Source: Lunularia cruciata
Lineage: Eukaryota; Streptophyta; Marchantiopsida; Lunulariales; Lunulariaceae
Length of the DNA: 64,000 nt
Direction of reading: 5' to 3'
Assembly (NCBI GenBank): GCA_948567375.1
Contig: OX419757.1
Location: 37,634,001 to 37,698,000 of the forward strand
The notes below the pieces were generated by a model that did not search any database, was not told the DNA's origin, and saw only the letters and a program-made list of their open reading frames with translations. This document shows positions 45,481-56,400 of this stretch, piece by piece. Within the stretch, counting starts at the first letter, position 1; each line of letters opens with the position of its first letter. Position numbers and translations under genes: made by a program.

Positions 45481-46800
45481 GCAAAATGGAGACAAAAATT
45501 CAACATGACAATCACATATGTGGAAGGCAAGAATCAACTTGTAGATGCATTCATCCAAATGACAATGGCAAATAATTTGGTGGTGGAAATCAAGATGAAC
45601 CTTGAATTCTGGCCCAAGATTCTTACTGCTACAAAAACTGATCCATAGATTGTAGGTGTTGAATCATCCAAAGGCATCACCAACACCCAAGGACTCACCT
45701 TCCGTGATGGTAGGTTATGTATCCTTGATAATATGGATCTAAGAACCACCATCGTAGCAAAATGTCATAATTTTGCCATTGTAGGTCACGTTGGAATGGA
45801 CAAGACCTTGGAGGTAGTCAAACACCATACTATTGGCCCAAGATGAGCAACAATGTGATGGAATATGCTCAAAGCTACCTACTTTTTCACAAAATAAGGC
45901 TTCTAATTAAGCTCCCATGTGATTCTTCCAACCTCTCCTCACTCCTACACAATATTGGGAACAAGTAAGCATGGATCTGGTTTGTGAATTGCCCAAAACC
46001 ACCTCTGGGTTTGATTCCATTATAGTCTTTGTCTACCGACTCAACCAAATGGTTCATGTACATCCTACAACCAAGGATGTGATTGCCTTGCAACTAACTC
46101 AATCATACTTAGATGTAGTCTTTTCCCATCGTGGCTTGTCTCAAGTGCTCATTGTAGGTAAAGGTACTCAATTCACTAGTTTGTTTTGGAAAACACTCTT
46201 TGGGTTCTTCAAAACCAAATTAGCCATGTCCATAGCTTACAATCCACAAATTGATGGACAAATAGAGAGGGAAAATTGCACTATTGAAGACATGTTTTGG
46301 GGCTTTACTTTGGATGAGCAAGAGAGTTGGGACACCTTACTCCCATTGGTGGAATTTGCTTACAAAAATTTGGTGAATGCCTCCACACAAGTCACACCAT
46401 TCTTTCTCATGTATGGAGAGCATCCTTTCACACCTTCAAGCTTGATGAAGGTGTTCTGTTCAATGGCTACCAAGGTTGACACTAGAATCCAATAGGGGGT
46501 AGAGCACGCCAAGCATAGGTTGCAGATTGCTCAAAATTGGCAGAAGTAGTATGCAGATGCACACCGCCAACACATGGAGTTCAATGAGAGAGACCAAGTC
46601 TGGCTTTCAACCACCAATCTCAAGTTATTTGTTCCTCATAAGCTCAGACCTTATTTTATTAGACCTTTCTCCATCCTCTATTGCATTGGTGTTGTGGCCT
46701 ATTACCTCAAGCTACCACCACATATGAAGATCCACCCGGTGTTTCATGTTTCCTTGTTACATCAATATGCTCCCTAGCCGCCCTTCTTCTCTTCTATCCA
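45481..46800 (+). pseudogene. D integrase
   Basis: The HHCC zinc region is damaged (45770-45900). The core (45971-46495) is open for 174 codons: LVCELPKTTSGFDSIIVFV, VLIVGKGTQFTSLFWKTLFG, then IDGQIERENCTIEDMF. The second catalytic Asp (ITDRGTQF in A) is Gly (IVGKGTQF), while the Glu in QIER is kept. A has the reverse pattern. A C-terminal domain follows (DQVWLSTTNLKL, 46590). Confidence 0.83.
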
Positions 46801-46814
46801 AGAAAGTTGACCTT

Positions 46815-47020
46815 GTCCAACCTTGGTTGATGAGGCGGAAGAGTATGAGGTCAAATGTATTCTCTAGAAATGCATCCGTGGTACTCACCATCAGCGTGTG
46901 GAATATCTGGTCCATTAGAAAGGGTACCCACTATACAAGGCAACATAGGAGCCAACAGCCAACTTGACCAACACACCAGTATTAGTTCAATCGTTTGAGT
47001 AACAACTTCACAACGAGGAC
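46815..47020 (+). pseudogene. D chromodomain
   Basis: EEYEVKCIL, then VEYLVH, KGYPLYKAT and EPTANLTNTPVLVQSFE, with stops at a Trp-type codon (TAG for TGG) and elsewhere. Single copy, unlike A. Confidence 0.75.
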
Positions 47021-47045
47021 AATGCGTCTTAAAAGGAAGGAGGTC

Positions 47046-47615
47046 TGTAATACAAGCAGATATACATGTTATCTAGAGGTGAAAATTGGCTTGGTAACAT
47101 CTAGAAGGACGTTGTGTACAATAGGCTAAGTAGATCAAATAGAGGTGTCACCAAAAGAGTACTTCTACTAATAGAGCAAAAGCCAAAAATAGCCTCAAAA
47201 ACTTTAACACCATTTTTGGAGGAGGCCTAAATGGATGAATTAGGCCTCTAAAATGGAAAAATCTTCCCCCCACCCCCTAAAATGATTTTTCTTGTCAAGA
47301 GCTTTCCAATGGTACCTTACCTATGTGATTTGAGCTTCCTACAAGAAGATTCCCTAAATATTCCATTTGGTCAAACCCATTTGACCAACTAGATAGGACA
47401 AGGACTAACATGTCACCCATCCAAACAACTAATCCAAGGATGGAGCTTGTTGACATGTCACCAATCCATGTATCTGATCTAAGGGTGGAGCTTCCTTTGA
47501 GGAGATCCTCTTTGCTATATAATAAAGAGAAGGTGCTCCTTTGGGGCATCAAAGGATTGAGTGTGAAATCTATGTTTTCTCTTTTGAAGAGTTCTCTTGT
47601 ACTTGGAGTATTATA
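47046..47615 (+). repeat. 3' LTR of D
   Basis: 570 bp, from TGTAATACAAGCAGA to TATTATA, preceded by polypurine AAAAGGAAGGAGG. It differs from the 5' LTR at many scattered sites, so D is clearly older than B. Confidence 0.85.
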
Positions 47616-48800
47616 GTACCCTCCAACATCAATGGTAGTGGCCAAACATGCACAAGAAGTTTGAGAGTTTGTTCAATCTTGTGAGAGTTGCCAACTAGCT
47701 TGGCAACTAGAAACCGGATGGACTACTTCAACCATGTTCCATTCCAATGGCCCAATAGGAACATGTAAATCTTGACCTCATCACATCCTTGCCCTAAACA
47801 ACTCAAGGCCACATCGTCATTATGGATGTTTGTTGATAAACTTAGCAAATAGATTCATTTGGCACCTATTGTGGGTATTGCAAATGCTCCAATGCAAACC
47901 AAGATTTATTTTGACACTATCTTCAAGAACCATGGATGCCAAGGGTTCTCATCTAAAATTTTAATCCTTGATTCATTGGTAAATTTTGGCAACTACTTTT
48001 CAAGCTAGTTTGTTTACGGCCTATCATCCTCAAATTAATGGGCAAACCAAACGTGAAAATTACACCTTGGAAGATATGTTTCATGTCTTTATCAACATTC
48101 ACCACACTAATTGGGATACTTGTCTTATGGTTGTTGATATTATCACCAATAGTTCCAAGCAGGCAAGCATTAGGTTCTCTCTCTTCTTCCTTAATTTTGG
48201 GCAAGATCCACTTGTTCTAGATTCCTTTCTTGCTCCCTCACTATCACACATTCCTTGTATCTCCACCTTCTTATCCATGTTATCTAAATCCTAACACAAA
48301 GCATAGTCTCATCTTCTTGTTGCTAAAAATTGCAAAAGCAATATGTCAATAAGCATCATTTTGATATCATTTTTAATTAGGCAAGAAGGTCATGTTTTCT
48401 TCCAATAACTTTTCTCTCCTACTAGACATCCAAGTTTTTAAATTTTCTATTAATTGGAAAGGTCCATTTGATATTACTCAGATCATTTCTCCTATTGTCT
48501 ACCAACTTGCACTTCCTAGTCATATGCAAATATATCATGTCTTCCTATTTCAAAGTTAGAACCATTTGTTTCTAACCCATCTTCCCTTTCCACTTGTATC
48601 CAACCTCCTCCTCCCATCTTTTTCAACAATCATGAGGAATACAAAGTTGATCATATACTCGAATGTCATGATATCTAAAACGTCCTCCAATGACACATTG
48701 AATATAAGGTCTTTTAGAAAGGGTATCTTCTTCAATATACCACATGAGACCTACTTCTCATCTCCCAAATGCACAAACTGCCATATAAGATTTTGAAGAT
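47616..48800 (+). pseudogene. E2 integrase and chromodomain after the D insertion
   Basis: It continues E2: damaged HHCC (47665-47720), integrase core (47760-47870), then INGQTKRENYTLEDMF near 48035-48080 with Lys at the expected catalytic Glu. A chromodomain remnant, FNNHEEYKVDHILECHD, near 48625 has stops after it. The matching E1 parts are 6385-7575. Confidence 0.72.
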
Positions 48801-48843
48801 TCCATGGCAACAAGGACATCACCAACTAGCATTGGGAAAATAT

Positions 48844-49250
48844 GTAAAAATATGGAGTAAGTAGAGATTCATGAGTTAATAAAATGAAAGTAAATACAAT
48901 TAAGAATTCTAAGAATATTTTAGAAGCATCTAGGAAACTTTTTGGTAGGATGCTTCTAGGTACCTTTTAAAGACTATGTAACTTGCACACCAAGTTAGCA
49001 TTTAGCTTAGCTTTTATGTCAAGTAGACAACTTCTAGAAGGAAACTTCCTTGGAGTCTTCTTAGGTAGCTTAGCTTGCATTCCAAGAAGGTGCTTTGGGA
49101 AGGAAGTTTCCTTATGAGCTTCTCATGAGCCTTGTATTGTTTCACTATAAATACCAAAGCCAAAGTTCATATTAAGGATTTAGAGTTTCACTCATTTGAC
49201 AACTCTGATGTGATCTTCCATTCTCTAATTTCTCTCCTTGCTCTTTTACA
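48844..49250 (+). repeat. 3' LTR of E2
   Basis: From TGTAAAAATATGGAG to about CTTTTACA, homologous to E1 7614-8085, with TATAAATA near 49146. The right side joins copia J sequence. Confidence 0.6.
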
Positions 49251-50590
49251 TAAAGCCACTTCATGGAATGGAAACTCAAATTTCTCCTCTTCGGTGAGTC
49301 TGTTGTATCCAATATCAAATTGAATTACAAAGGGCATCAAGTTATAAAGATCTAGTCTTTCAAAGATGTTGTATATCCTTTGAACATATTGGTGGAAGAT
49401 GGGCCCTCAATCAATCAAATCATTATGAATAAGTTTTCAAAAACTGCTGCCTAAGAATTGGTCAGGTAAATGGACCACTAATGCTTGAAGATCTTCATCA
49501 AGTCACTTGTGACCTCTCTCTCTCTAATGGTTCTTGTAATCCATCACAAGCCATCCATTATCCATTGGAGAGACACTTCTTATGCCTGAAGGTATTTTCT
49601 ATCCTTTCTTGCATTTTATCACTCAAATTGAATCCAAGACTCAGAATTGTACTCCCTAGCTATTACTTGATCATTCCTAATATCTTCCTCCAAACAAAAA
49701 ATGTCCATGCTCTCACATTCACTCTTAGGTTACTTGGTACTACTTTCTTCATCCCTTGAATTTCTAAGGTCATTGCTCACAAAGGCTATTCCCAATTCCA
49801 CAAAAGAAAACTCAATTGTAGGTTCTAAAGGGTTGTCTTTTGAGCTGCCATCTCTAATAGGTCAACCATTGGGATCTTCAAGTTCAATGTGTCCTTGGCT
49901 CTCTTTTGAATAAATCATAGCAAATGTGCTCTCAATTTCTTCCCTTCCTTGCTCACAGTATTGATTGATGGTCTTTGGGAAAATTGCAAAGAATTGTAAA
50001 ACTACTCATTCCCAAGGTGGTGTCAAGGTTCATACCTCCGCCCACTTCTTCATTGCAATAGTATTCAGTCACTGATCACTCTCCACTCATGCAATTTGAC
50101 GTTTAAGCATTCTTTTCATGACCTTCAAAAGTGTTGTACAAATGCTTCACCTTCCAAAGAATCTTCCTGTTTTTCTACAGATGGGATGTATCATCTTCCA
50201 AAGAATCTACTCCAAACTCTTTCTACTAAAGAAGTTAGGATTCACTTCTAGAGATGGGTTACTCATCTTCATAAGCACTAGTCTCCCTATCTTCCAAACA
50301 AAGTACAATTGAGTTTTCATGAAGATTCCAATCTTCCAAAGACTCTGATCTTTCGAAAAATCATATTTTCACCAAGACAAAGATTTGCAGAATTTCTCCT
50401 TTTGTAGAAGAATTTCCCGTCTTCCCTTACCATACAAAAAAGAAGAAGGAACAATAGTAAATAAAAGAAATTTTCTTTGTACTATACACATTGCTTGTGC
50501 AACATAAGCAATCTACTTCACATCTCATTTTCAGTTTTTACAATTGATCAATCTATGTTAATGATTCTTTTCTATGGTTGCACACATGTA
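49251..50590 (-). other. Degraded 5' internal part of copia J
   Basis: No clear motif. Minus-strand reading is full of stops. Short similar phrases built around CTTCCAAAGA recur at 50150-50340. Assigned to J by position. Confidence 0.35.
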
Positions 50591-50599
50591 TTTCTGCCG

Positions 50600-50760
50600 C
50601 ATTGATCTTCTATGCCAATTGATCTCTTTCATATATGCTATGGCTTCTTCTTAGTCTCTGTCCTATTAATGATCTTTGTAAATCTCTTTGACTTGAAGAT
50701 GATCATCATCTGGAATTTCCAAATCAGGAACTTTTCCCTATTAAAGTGGGTTATGTCTCT
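50600..50760 (-). pseudogene. Copia Gag remnant (element J)
   Basis: Minus-strand reading gives REKFLIWKFQMMIIF, then KIINRTETK. This resembles the start of plant copia Gag (NYxxWKFQMxxxL ... IVxGTExKP). Short and damaged, but in the right place, just inside the 5' LTR and primer site. Confidence 0.5.
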
Positions 50761-50866
50761 CACATTGCTCCTTGTTCACATTGTGTCCCAATCTACTCTC
50801 AAATCTGAAAGATTTCTTGTAGTCTTTTAGTCGCTCTGAAATCTTACAACAAGAATAATATTCTTT

Positions 50867-50880
50867 CACTCTTAGTACCA
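50867..50880 (-). other. Possible primer-binding site of J
   Basis: The minus strand reads TGGTACTAAGAG, similar to the iMet-type TGGTATCAGAGC, a few bases inside the right LTR. The exact LTR edge here is blurred. Confidence 0.4.
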
Positions 50881-50883
50881 GGA

Positions 50884-51494
50884 TGTGTGCTAATAATCTT
50901 TTGAAAATTGTCATAAATACTAATGCATATTCAACAGTCATAAATACTAATGCAAATCTGCACAGCATTTACAAAATACAAACAATGCAAAAAAGTATAC
51001 AAAGCACCTCTATTGACTTCCTCTTATTGCAAATCTAATGGCATGAAGTGAAGAATGGAATATCTATAGACTATTATACAAGTTCTAAGCTTATGAAAAA
51101 CTTGGTAGTGTTACTTGACCTTTATTTTCTAGATTACTACTCACACATATGCTCAAGCTTCTTGACCATATCGCCAGCATCTTGATGCAACTTGCTCTCT
51201 CAAAGGTAAGACCTAATATTCTAACACTAATTGATGCTCCCAGTCGGGTGCCAGCATCTTGATGCAATTTTCTCTCTCAAAGGTAAGACCTAATACTCTA
51301 TCATTAATTGATGCTCCCAACCGGGTGCCAGCATCTTGATGCAATTTGCTCTCTCAAAGGTATGACCTAATACTCTAATATTAATTGATGCTCCCAACCG
51401 GGTGCTATGTACAAACCCTAACATCTATAATACAGGTACATGCTATATCAACATAAATATAGCATGTACTCCTGTATGAAATATATTTTCATCG
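50884..51494 (-). repeat. 5' LTR of copia element J
   Basis: It aligns with 414-813: GCATTTACAAAATACAA, ATGAAAAACTTGGTA, CTCTCTCAAAGGTAAGA, GTACAAACCCTAA, TACATGCTATATCAA. The end reads TTTCATCG where the other LTR has TTTCAACA. It is longer than its partner because of a 77-bp triplication (51173-51403). Confidence 0.75.
51173..51403. repeat. 77-bp tandem repeat, three copies
   Basis: Units start at 51173, 51250 and 51327, each with GCCAGCATCTTGATGCAA, CTCTCTCAAAGGTA and TTGATGCTCCCA..CGGGTGC. Spacing is exactly 77 bp. The left LTR of J has only one counterpart of this region. Confidence 0.9.
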
Positions 51495-51499
51495 TGTTA
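51495..51499. repeat. Target-site duplication of J, right copy
   Basis: TGTTA immediately follows the LTR end; it equals 409-413. Confidence 0.75.
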
Positions 51500-52901
51500 C
51501 ACATCTCTTATGGTTAGTCATTCGAAACGGGACTTTTGCTCTATGCTGTTGGCGCTAGACAAAAGGAACAGAAGCTACATGTTTGTACAAGAGCAGTAAA
51601 GAAACCTGTTTCAAATTAAGAGAAACGAAAATTCCCCTGATTGCTTCAATGCATGGACTGACTTTGGTGTTCAGAACCTTTAAAAAGCCGTATCCATCTT
51701 CCGATCTACAGTTGAAATGTAATATGTGGGTGGTCAGTAACGTCACGGTCTGTGAGCTTCGCTGAAACATCTCATACTGGCGAATTAGAAGAGAAAAAAT
51801 AAGGAGCAATTACGATCTGCAAGAAGAATGACTTTCATTTCCCTTTCTTCTCGCGCGCCAGGCGCACATGCCATGGCAGTACAGTTAGAGAAAAGCAGAT
51901 GACACCATCTTAGGTCAGGCAGATACGGTACAGCATGCCCGAAGCCCTAGCTGTTGAAAGGGTGAAACGAGCCACGACCGACGACCCGACTAGTACCGCT
52001 GTTGACCGCAGATGGATACACCATACAAAGAGGAAACTCAAGCTACCGGAGTTTGAGTGTCCTATGTTTATGCCTAAAGCAGTAATATAAGCAATAACAT
52101 AAGGTGAAAGTTCTTCCCTTTTTCTTTTTCATGATCGTACAACGTGGGTGCAAGAAGAATTTTCTCTACTGTAGGAATTCCCCCATGCAGGTTCTGAACT
52201 CCTACGCTCAGCAATGTTCTGTACACAACGTAAAGTCCATACGACAGACCATGATGAATAACTTCAAAGGATGAGATCCTCTGGCGCCTAGTTCAGAAGA
52301 AGCTAGATGTACAGTATGTAGGTCTCGTGAGATCTAGTCTCGAGAATATTTGGGTTGAAACCACACTACGAAAGAAGAGAATCAAACTAAGACTATGAAC
52401 ACCCTAAATTAGTATACAATAATATCAATTTGGTTTGGAAGTTTTGGAATTGGATGTATCGTCCCGGCCTTCAGGTAAGTGTATTTGTCTCTCAACCACA
52501 GGATTACGTACCTCGGAGGGCACTCTCACAGATAATCGAGCACGAGCGTACAAGTACATCAAGAAAAGATTACCTCCTAAGAAGATCCACAAGTACGCAC
52601 CAATGTTTCGTCAGGGGCTAATTGGTCCACCATCAGGGATGAAACCGATGGTCCACCTCCTTAGATTTCATCCTACTGCGCTGAAACGAAGTTAACTTCA
52701 TCACTGATTGTGTACTCATTGTCAATCACGTTCACCCTAAAAAGAGGACGAAGAACCTAGCGCATTTCGTGCGTCCTAAATACTCTTTCGGTCACCGAGA
52801 GTTAATGCTATAACCTGTCTGTCACTATAACCAGCTTTGAATTCACAGCGTAGAACACAAACATGCCGTTGGAGCAAAGGCTTGTTCTTTAAGATAGGAA
52901 C
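51500..52901. other. Unique intergenic DNA
   Basis: CpG-containing sequence with no recognised gene. An open stretch to 52695 includes RAYKYIKKRLPPKKIHKYAP and RQGLIGPPSGMKPMVHLL, with a stop at 52693. It has no plausible ATG at its beginning and I do not recognise it; an exon or chance. Confidence 0.4.
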
Positions 52902-53112
52902 GTAGATAACTAGAAGAAGACTTAGTGTTGCAAAATTCCCAGTTATTCGATGATATTCCTGTTTGTTACTTTGTCTGACGTTCATGCATCCACTTCCAAG
53001 CATCTATAGCCTATAACATTAAAAGCCACCCCCGGATCAAAGTAATAAATACCGGAATATCATGGAATAACTGGGAATTTTGCAACACTTAAGTCTTCTT
53101 CTAGTTATCTAT
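52902..53112. repeat. Near-perfect 58-bp inverted repeat (foldback)
   Basis: The arm 52902-52959 is the reverse complement of 53054-53112 with two mismatches and one extra base; the loop is 94 nt. A partial third copy (TATCATGGAATAACTGGGAATTT) follows in direct orientation at 53118-53140. Transcribed from either strand it would form a long hairpin. It could be a foldback transposon, a hairpin siRNA source or a young miRNA locus; the sequence alone does not decide. Confidence 0.88.
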
Positions 53113-53318
53113 GTTGTTATCATGGAATAACTGGGAATTTACAACAGCACAATGCTCTGTCAAATGATGGGATACCACTGCAAAGGTAAGGAGTTCAATT
53201 TTATAAACTAATCACAATTGACGGAAAGAAGTACGTGCGGGACGTCTGTCATTCGTTTAGATGACTTCAGATCGTGAATTCTGCAATAATAAACGCGTCT
53301 TCAGAAAGGGTAATATGT

Positions 53319-53448
53319 TGTAAACAATATTATAGACTCTATTGGGGCTTAGCTCCATTTTACCTTTTTTTGTCCTCTTTGTACGGGCTTGATGGGTCTT
53401 CCCATCCTTCGTTTTTTCTACGCGGTCGCCTTCTCATCATGTAAACAA
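53319..53448. mobile_element. Short mobile unit, copy 1, with 9-bp flanking repeats
   Basis: The unit at about 53331-53434 (TATAGACTCTATTGG to CGCGGTCGCCTTCTC) recurs at 56967-57065. TGTAAACAA flanks it on both sides (53319-53327 and 53440-53448), as a target duplication would. No terminal inverted repeat or poly(A) is evident. Class unknown. Confidence 0.68.
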
Positions 53449-56400
53449 CGGTTAAAGGTTACACATGAAAATTCGGACCTGAGAATCAAATCGTGGATGC
53501 TTGTCTGTTCTTGACTTCTTTTCCTGTGATCGATTCCAAACTTATCATCTTCTCCAACCTCAACTTATGCAATATCTCACAAAATTTTATCCTCGATGCC
53601 ATTGAACTGAACTAATGCCTTTTACAAAGTTAAAGAGAAAGGAAAGGAAACAGTACATTCGAAGCTTGTGATGGTAATGAGTTGCTCTTGTTCAAGTGCG
53701 TTGCTTTCTTCTAATGAACGTTCAATGACCAACGACCAGGCATGTAAATGGCTTTAGAAGTCTAAATGAATATGCGCTTTAGAACAATACATGGAGGCAA
53801 CTACGTATGTCATGAGTGGCAGCCGCAAAACTTATGATCCGAATCGAACCTCAACCTAAAGGCGCAAGTATCTTCTGGGAAGGATGGCATCGAGCATACT
53901 TGTTGACTGCTGTACTTCCTGTATTAGTCCTTACCCCATGGCTTTAGTGTTGACGAAGGCTGGAACATTACTCACTTGGACTCTGGATGCTGACTTAGAC
54001 AATCACCTGATCCATGCGGCCACTGAGATTCTCAAATTCTCATGAAGATGTCGTGAGATAACAGAAGCTTTGAAGTTACTTCACGTCGGATAGGACACTT
54101 TGCAGCTACCTGTGATCACTTAGCAACCGGTGACAAGTTAGACGAGAGCTCTTGACTTACGTCTAAATTGATCGTAAACTTCAGTTGTTCTTACGGCTAA
54201 ATTACTCCGACCTGTGTTCTTCCGTCCTTATTTTCAATTCGTCCTAATCATTTACTATGTAGACATCAATTGTCTGCTCCCAAACTCTTGGAGCCTAAGA
54301 GAATCGATAAATCTATAAGATGCGCTCTGTGTAAACATCATGAGGCAAGCCACGAGGCCCCGCAATATTGGACATTGTAATTTGTAAATGAAGGAGACGG
54401 GCAATATTTTGTCAAACAAAGAAATAAATAACCCAGAGGAAGGTCAGGAGTCGAAACCGAAGCGAACAGAACATACGAAATGGGACCCAGGAGATCAAGA
54501 AACGAACCGTCAAGGCGGGAACCCCAGAGCCAGTGATTCTTACTTGGAACGTGAACTAACTGTGACTAACTGTGAACGTCTGAACTGGATTCAAACAAAC
54601 CTGGATTCACGTCAGTTTCCCGGATCGCAAAACTTGAGCCTGGAAAATCTGACAAGAATAAAAAGAATTTCACCCCAATAGTTTTGTATGTTTCAGACGA
54701 AATTACTTCTACCTTCGAGGCTTTGACTTATGTCTTTCCATAGGAAGAGACCTACGAGAGACTCCAAAGGAACTAACCTACTACACAGGCATAAGTCGCC
54801 TCTCATAGCGTCTCCGAGCGACTCAAGTCGTCCAAGGCGGGGGCGGTGGCATTTATTGTTCGTGTTCGCAAAAGGCTGGCTACCACGGCCAGGTGGCAGC
54901 TGCCAAAAGTGTCGGACGTTGCATAGTCACCTTTGTTGGCGTAATGGCGCGCTCAGCAACGCGACAGGAACAGGCGACTTCCCTTACTACTTTCGTTTAC
55001 GTCTGTTCCTTGCCGGTTCTTCCATCTCGGGGCCTTGAGAAGACAAACATGAATGAATACTTTTCATACGCCGTACTAGAATCTCAACAATTTCTACACA
55101 GCAAAGATATCGGTGACGTGGTATACCTCATCCACTAACTTGTACGAGGTCTCCTTGCTGCAACTGACACGAACGCTGAGAACCCGAGAACGTTGTTATG
55201 ACGCATTTTCTTCAATCCCTTCTAGCTACTGAGGTTGAAGTCCCTTAGGGTATGCACTAGAATTGCATAGAGACTTAACAGCACCCCAAGTTAGCAGAAA
55301 GACTCAAAAGTACCCTTGATGCCAGACCTACATATTGCAACTGGCAGATGTACAATCAGCAGAGAAAAACAGTGTCCGAAAGATGCTTTTCCCTCAGTTC
55401 TCCCGTAGAGCTGAACAAACTTTCTTGTCTACTTGTTCGCGTCGTAGTTTCTTGTCTTCTTCGCGCCGAAATTTGCATTCCCCACCGGCCCCAAAAGCCT
55501 AACGTCTTTTGGGCCCGGTGGAACCGGGCTGAAAATCTCATTTGTTGTGACTGAACCTCAGACCCAAACTTCGAGCCGAGCTCCCCTCGAGAAAGCAACT
55601 TCTTTTGGATGAATTTCAGCGCAGCCCGGAAGTTTAATTTCTTGTGTATAGGGCTTTAAAGAACTCCCGACCGGACCGAATTGTCCATCCGGCTCGAAAA
55701 TCTAATCTGATCCCTCTCTAGTTCAACTCCAATCCGGCCGCAACTTCGGGTGGAACTTTTTCGTTCAATTTGAATCTCTGAACTTCTTTCGCTTCAACCA
55801 GAACTCCAGTAAGAAACTCTGCGTAAATAATTTTATTCCAAACTTATAGTTCCACCCATCCACCCAGCATTCCGCCCCAAGCCGCTATGGATGATCTATT
55901 CTTTCCCACCAGACCAGTGCCCCTAAGTTCCAAATTTCCATGTGAATTTGTAGCTCAATCGTATCGTTCTCCAAAACATTTAAGTGATAGCAATTCAGAA
56001 GTCCTCAATTTCAGAAAATTGCAGTCTGTTACCACGATAAACAAGGATGAGTGGCCATGTTCTAAGTGAAAATTGGATCCTTCAAGTACAGTAGTTAATA
56101 ACAAGAACATATTCTACTTTGTTCGTGAAAGCAGCTGCCATATGGGACTCGCGCTAACATGAGTTCTATTCAGTCTTTCTGCCGTTAAGTATATGTGCCA
56201 ACAGTTAAGTTAGAGTACTGTTAAGTCCATCTCTGACCAGAATCCAACTTCTTTCCCTAAACTTGCAAGAAACGTCTCGCTGCTACAAGGGACGTAGATA
56301 GGACACGAGAGCGCTGTTTCTTAAGGCGTTCTCTTGAATCCCTCGTTTCCCTTCAGCATGGAAGAACTTTATTATTGGTTTCGTATGGTGTGGCGATCTT

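Larger units (their letters stand above)
41353..47615 (+). mobile_element. Chromovirus D (Ty3/gypsy), near full length
   Basis: 6.3 kb: 5' LTR, iMet-type primer site, gag, protease, RT, RNase H, integrase, chromodomain, polypurine tract, 3' LTR. It is the sister of A and has one chromodomain tail. It is inserted in E2. Flanks ATACA and GTACC match at three central bases only, so the target duplication is imperfect. Several stops and frameshifts; not active. Confidence 0.85.
414..51494 (-). mobile_element. Ty1/copia element J hosting about 51 kb of nested insertions
   Basis: Two same-orientation LTRs lie about 50 kb apart with a 5-bp TGTTA duplication outside them. Between them, copia coding remnants keep minus-strand order: Gag-like sequence (50600-50760), GAG-pre-integrase domain (8086-8415) and the end of RNase H (821-1078) next to the 3' LTR. 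All other mobile elements here (K1, E1, C, A, B, K2, F, H, D, E2) lie inside it. The two LTRs are well diverged and the coding parts carry many stops, so J is old and dead. LTRs, TSD and RNase H are visible directly. That the whole block is one interrupted element is inferred from collinearity plus the matching TSD. Confidence 0.72.

Noticed and set aside
54388-55138. Open frames of 80-100 codons in the unique region
   Set aside because: No domain, no good start or splice context, and they overlap in different frames; compatible with chance in GC-balanced DNA.
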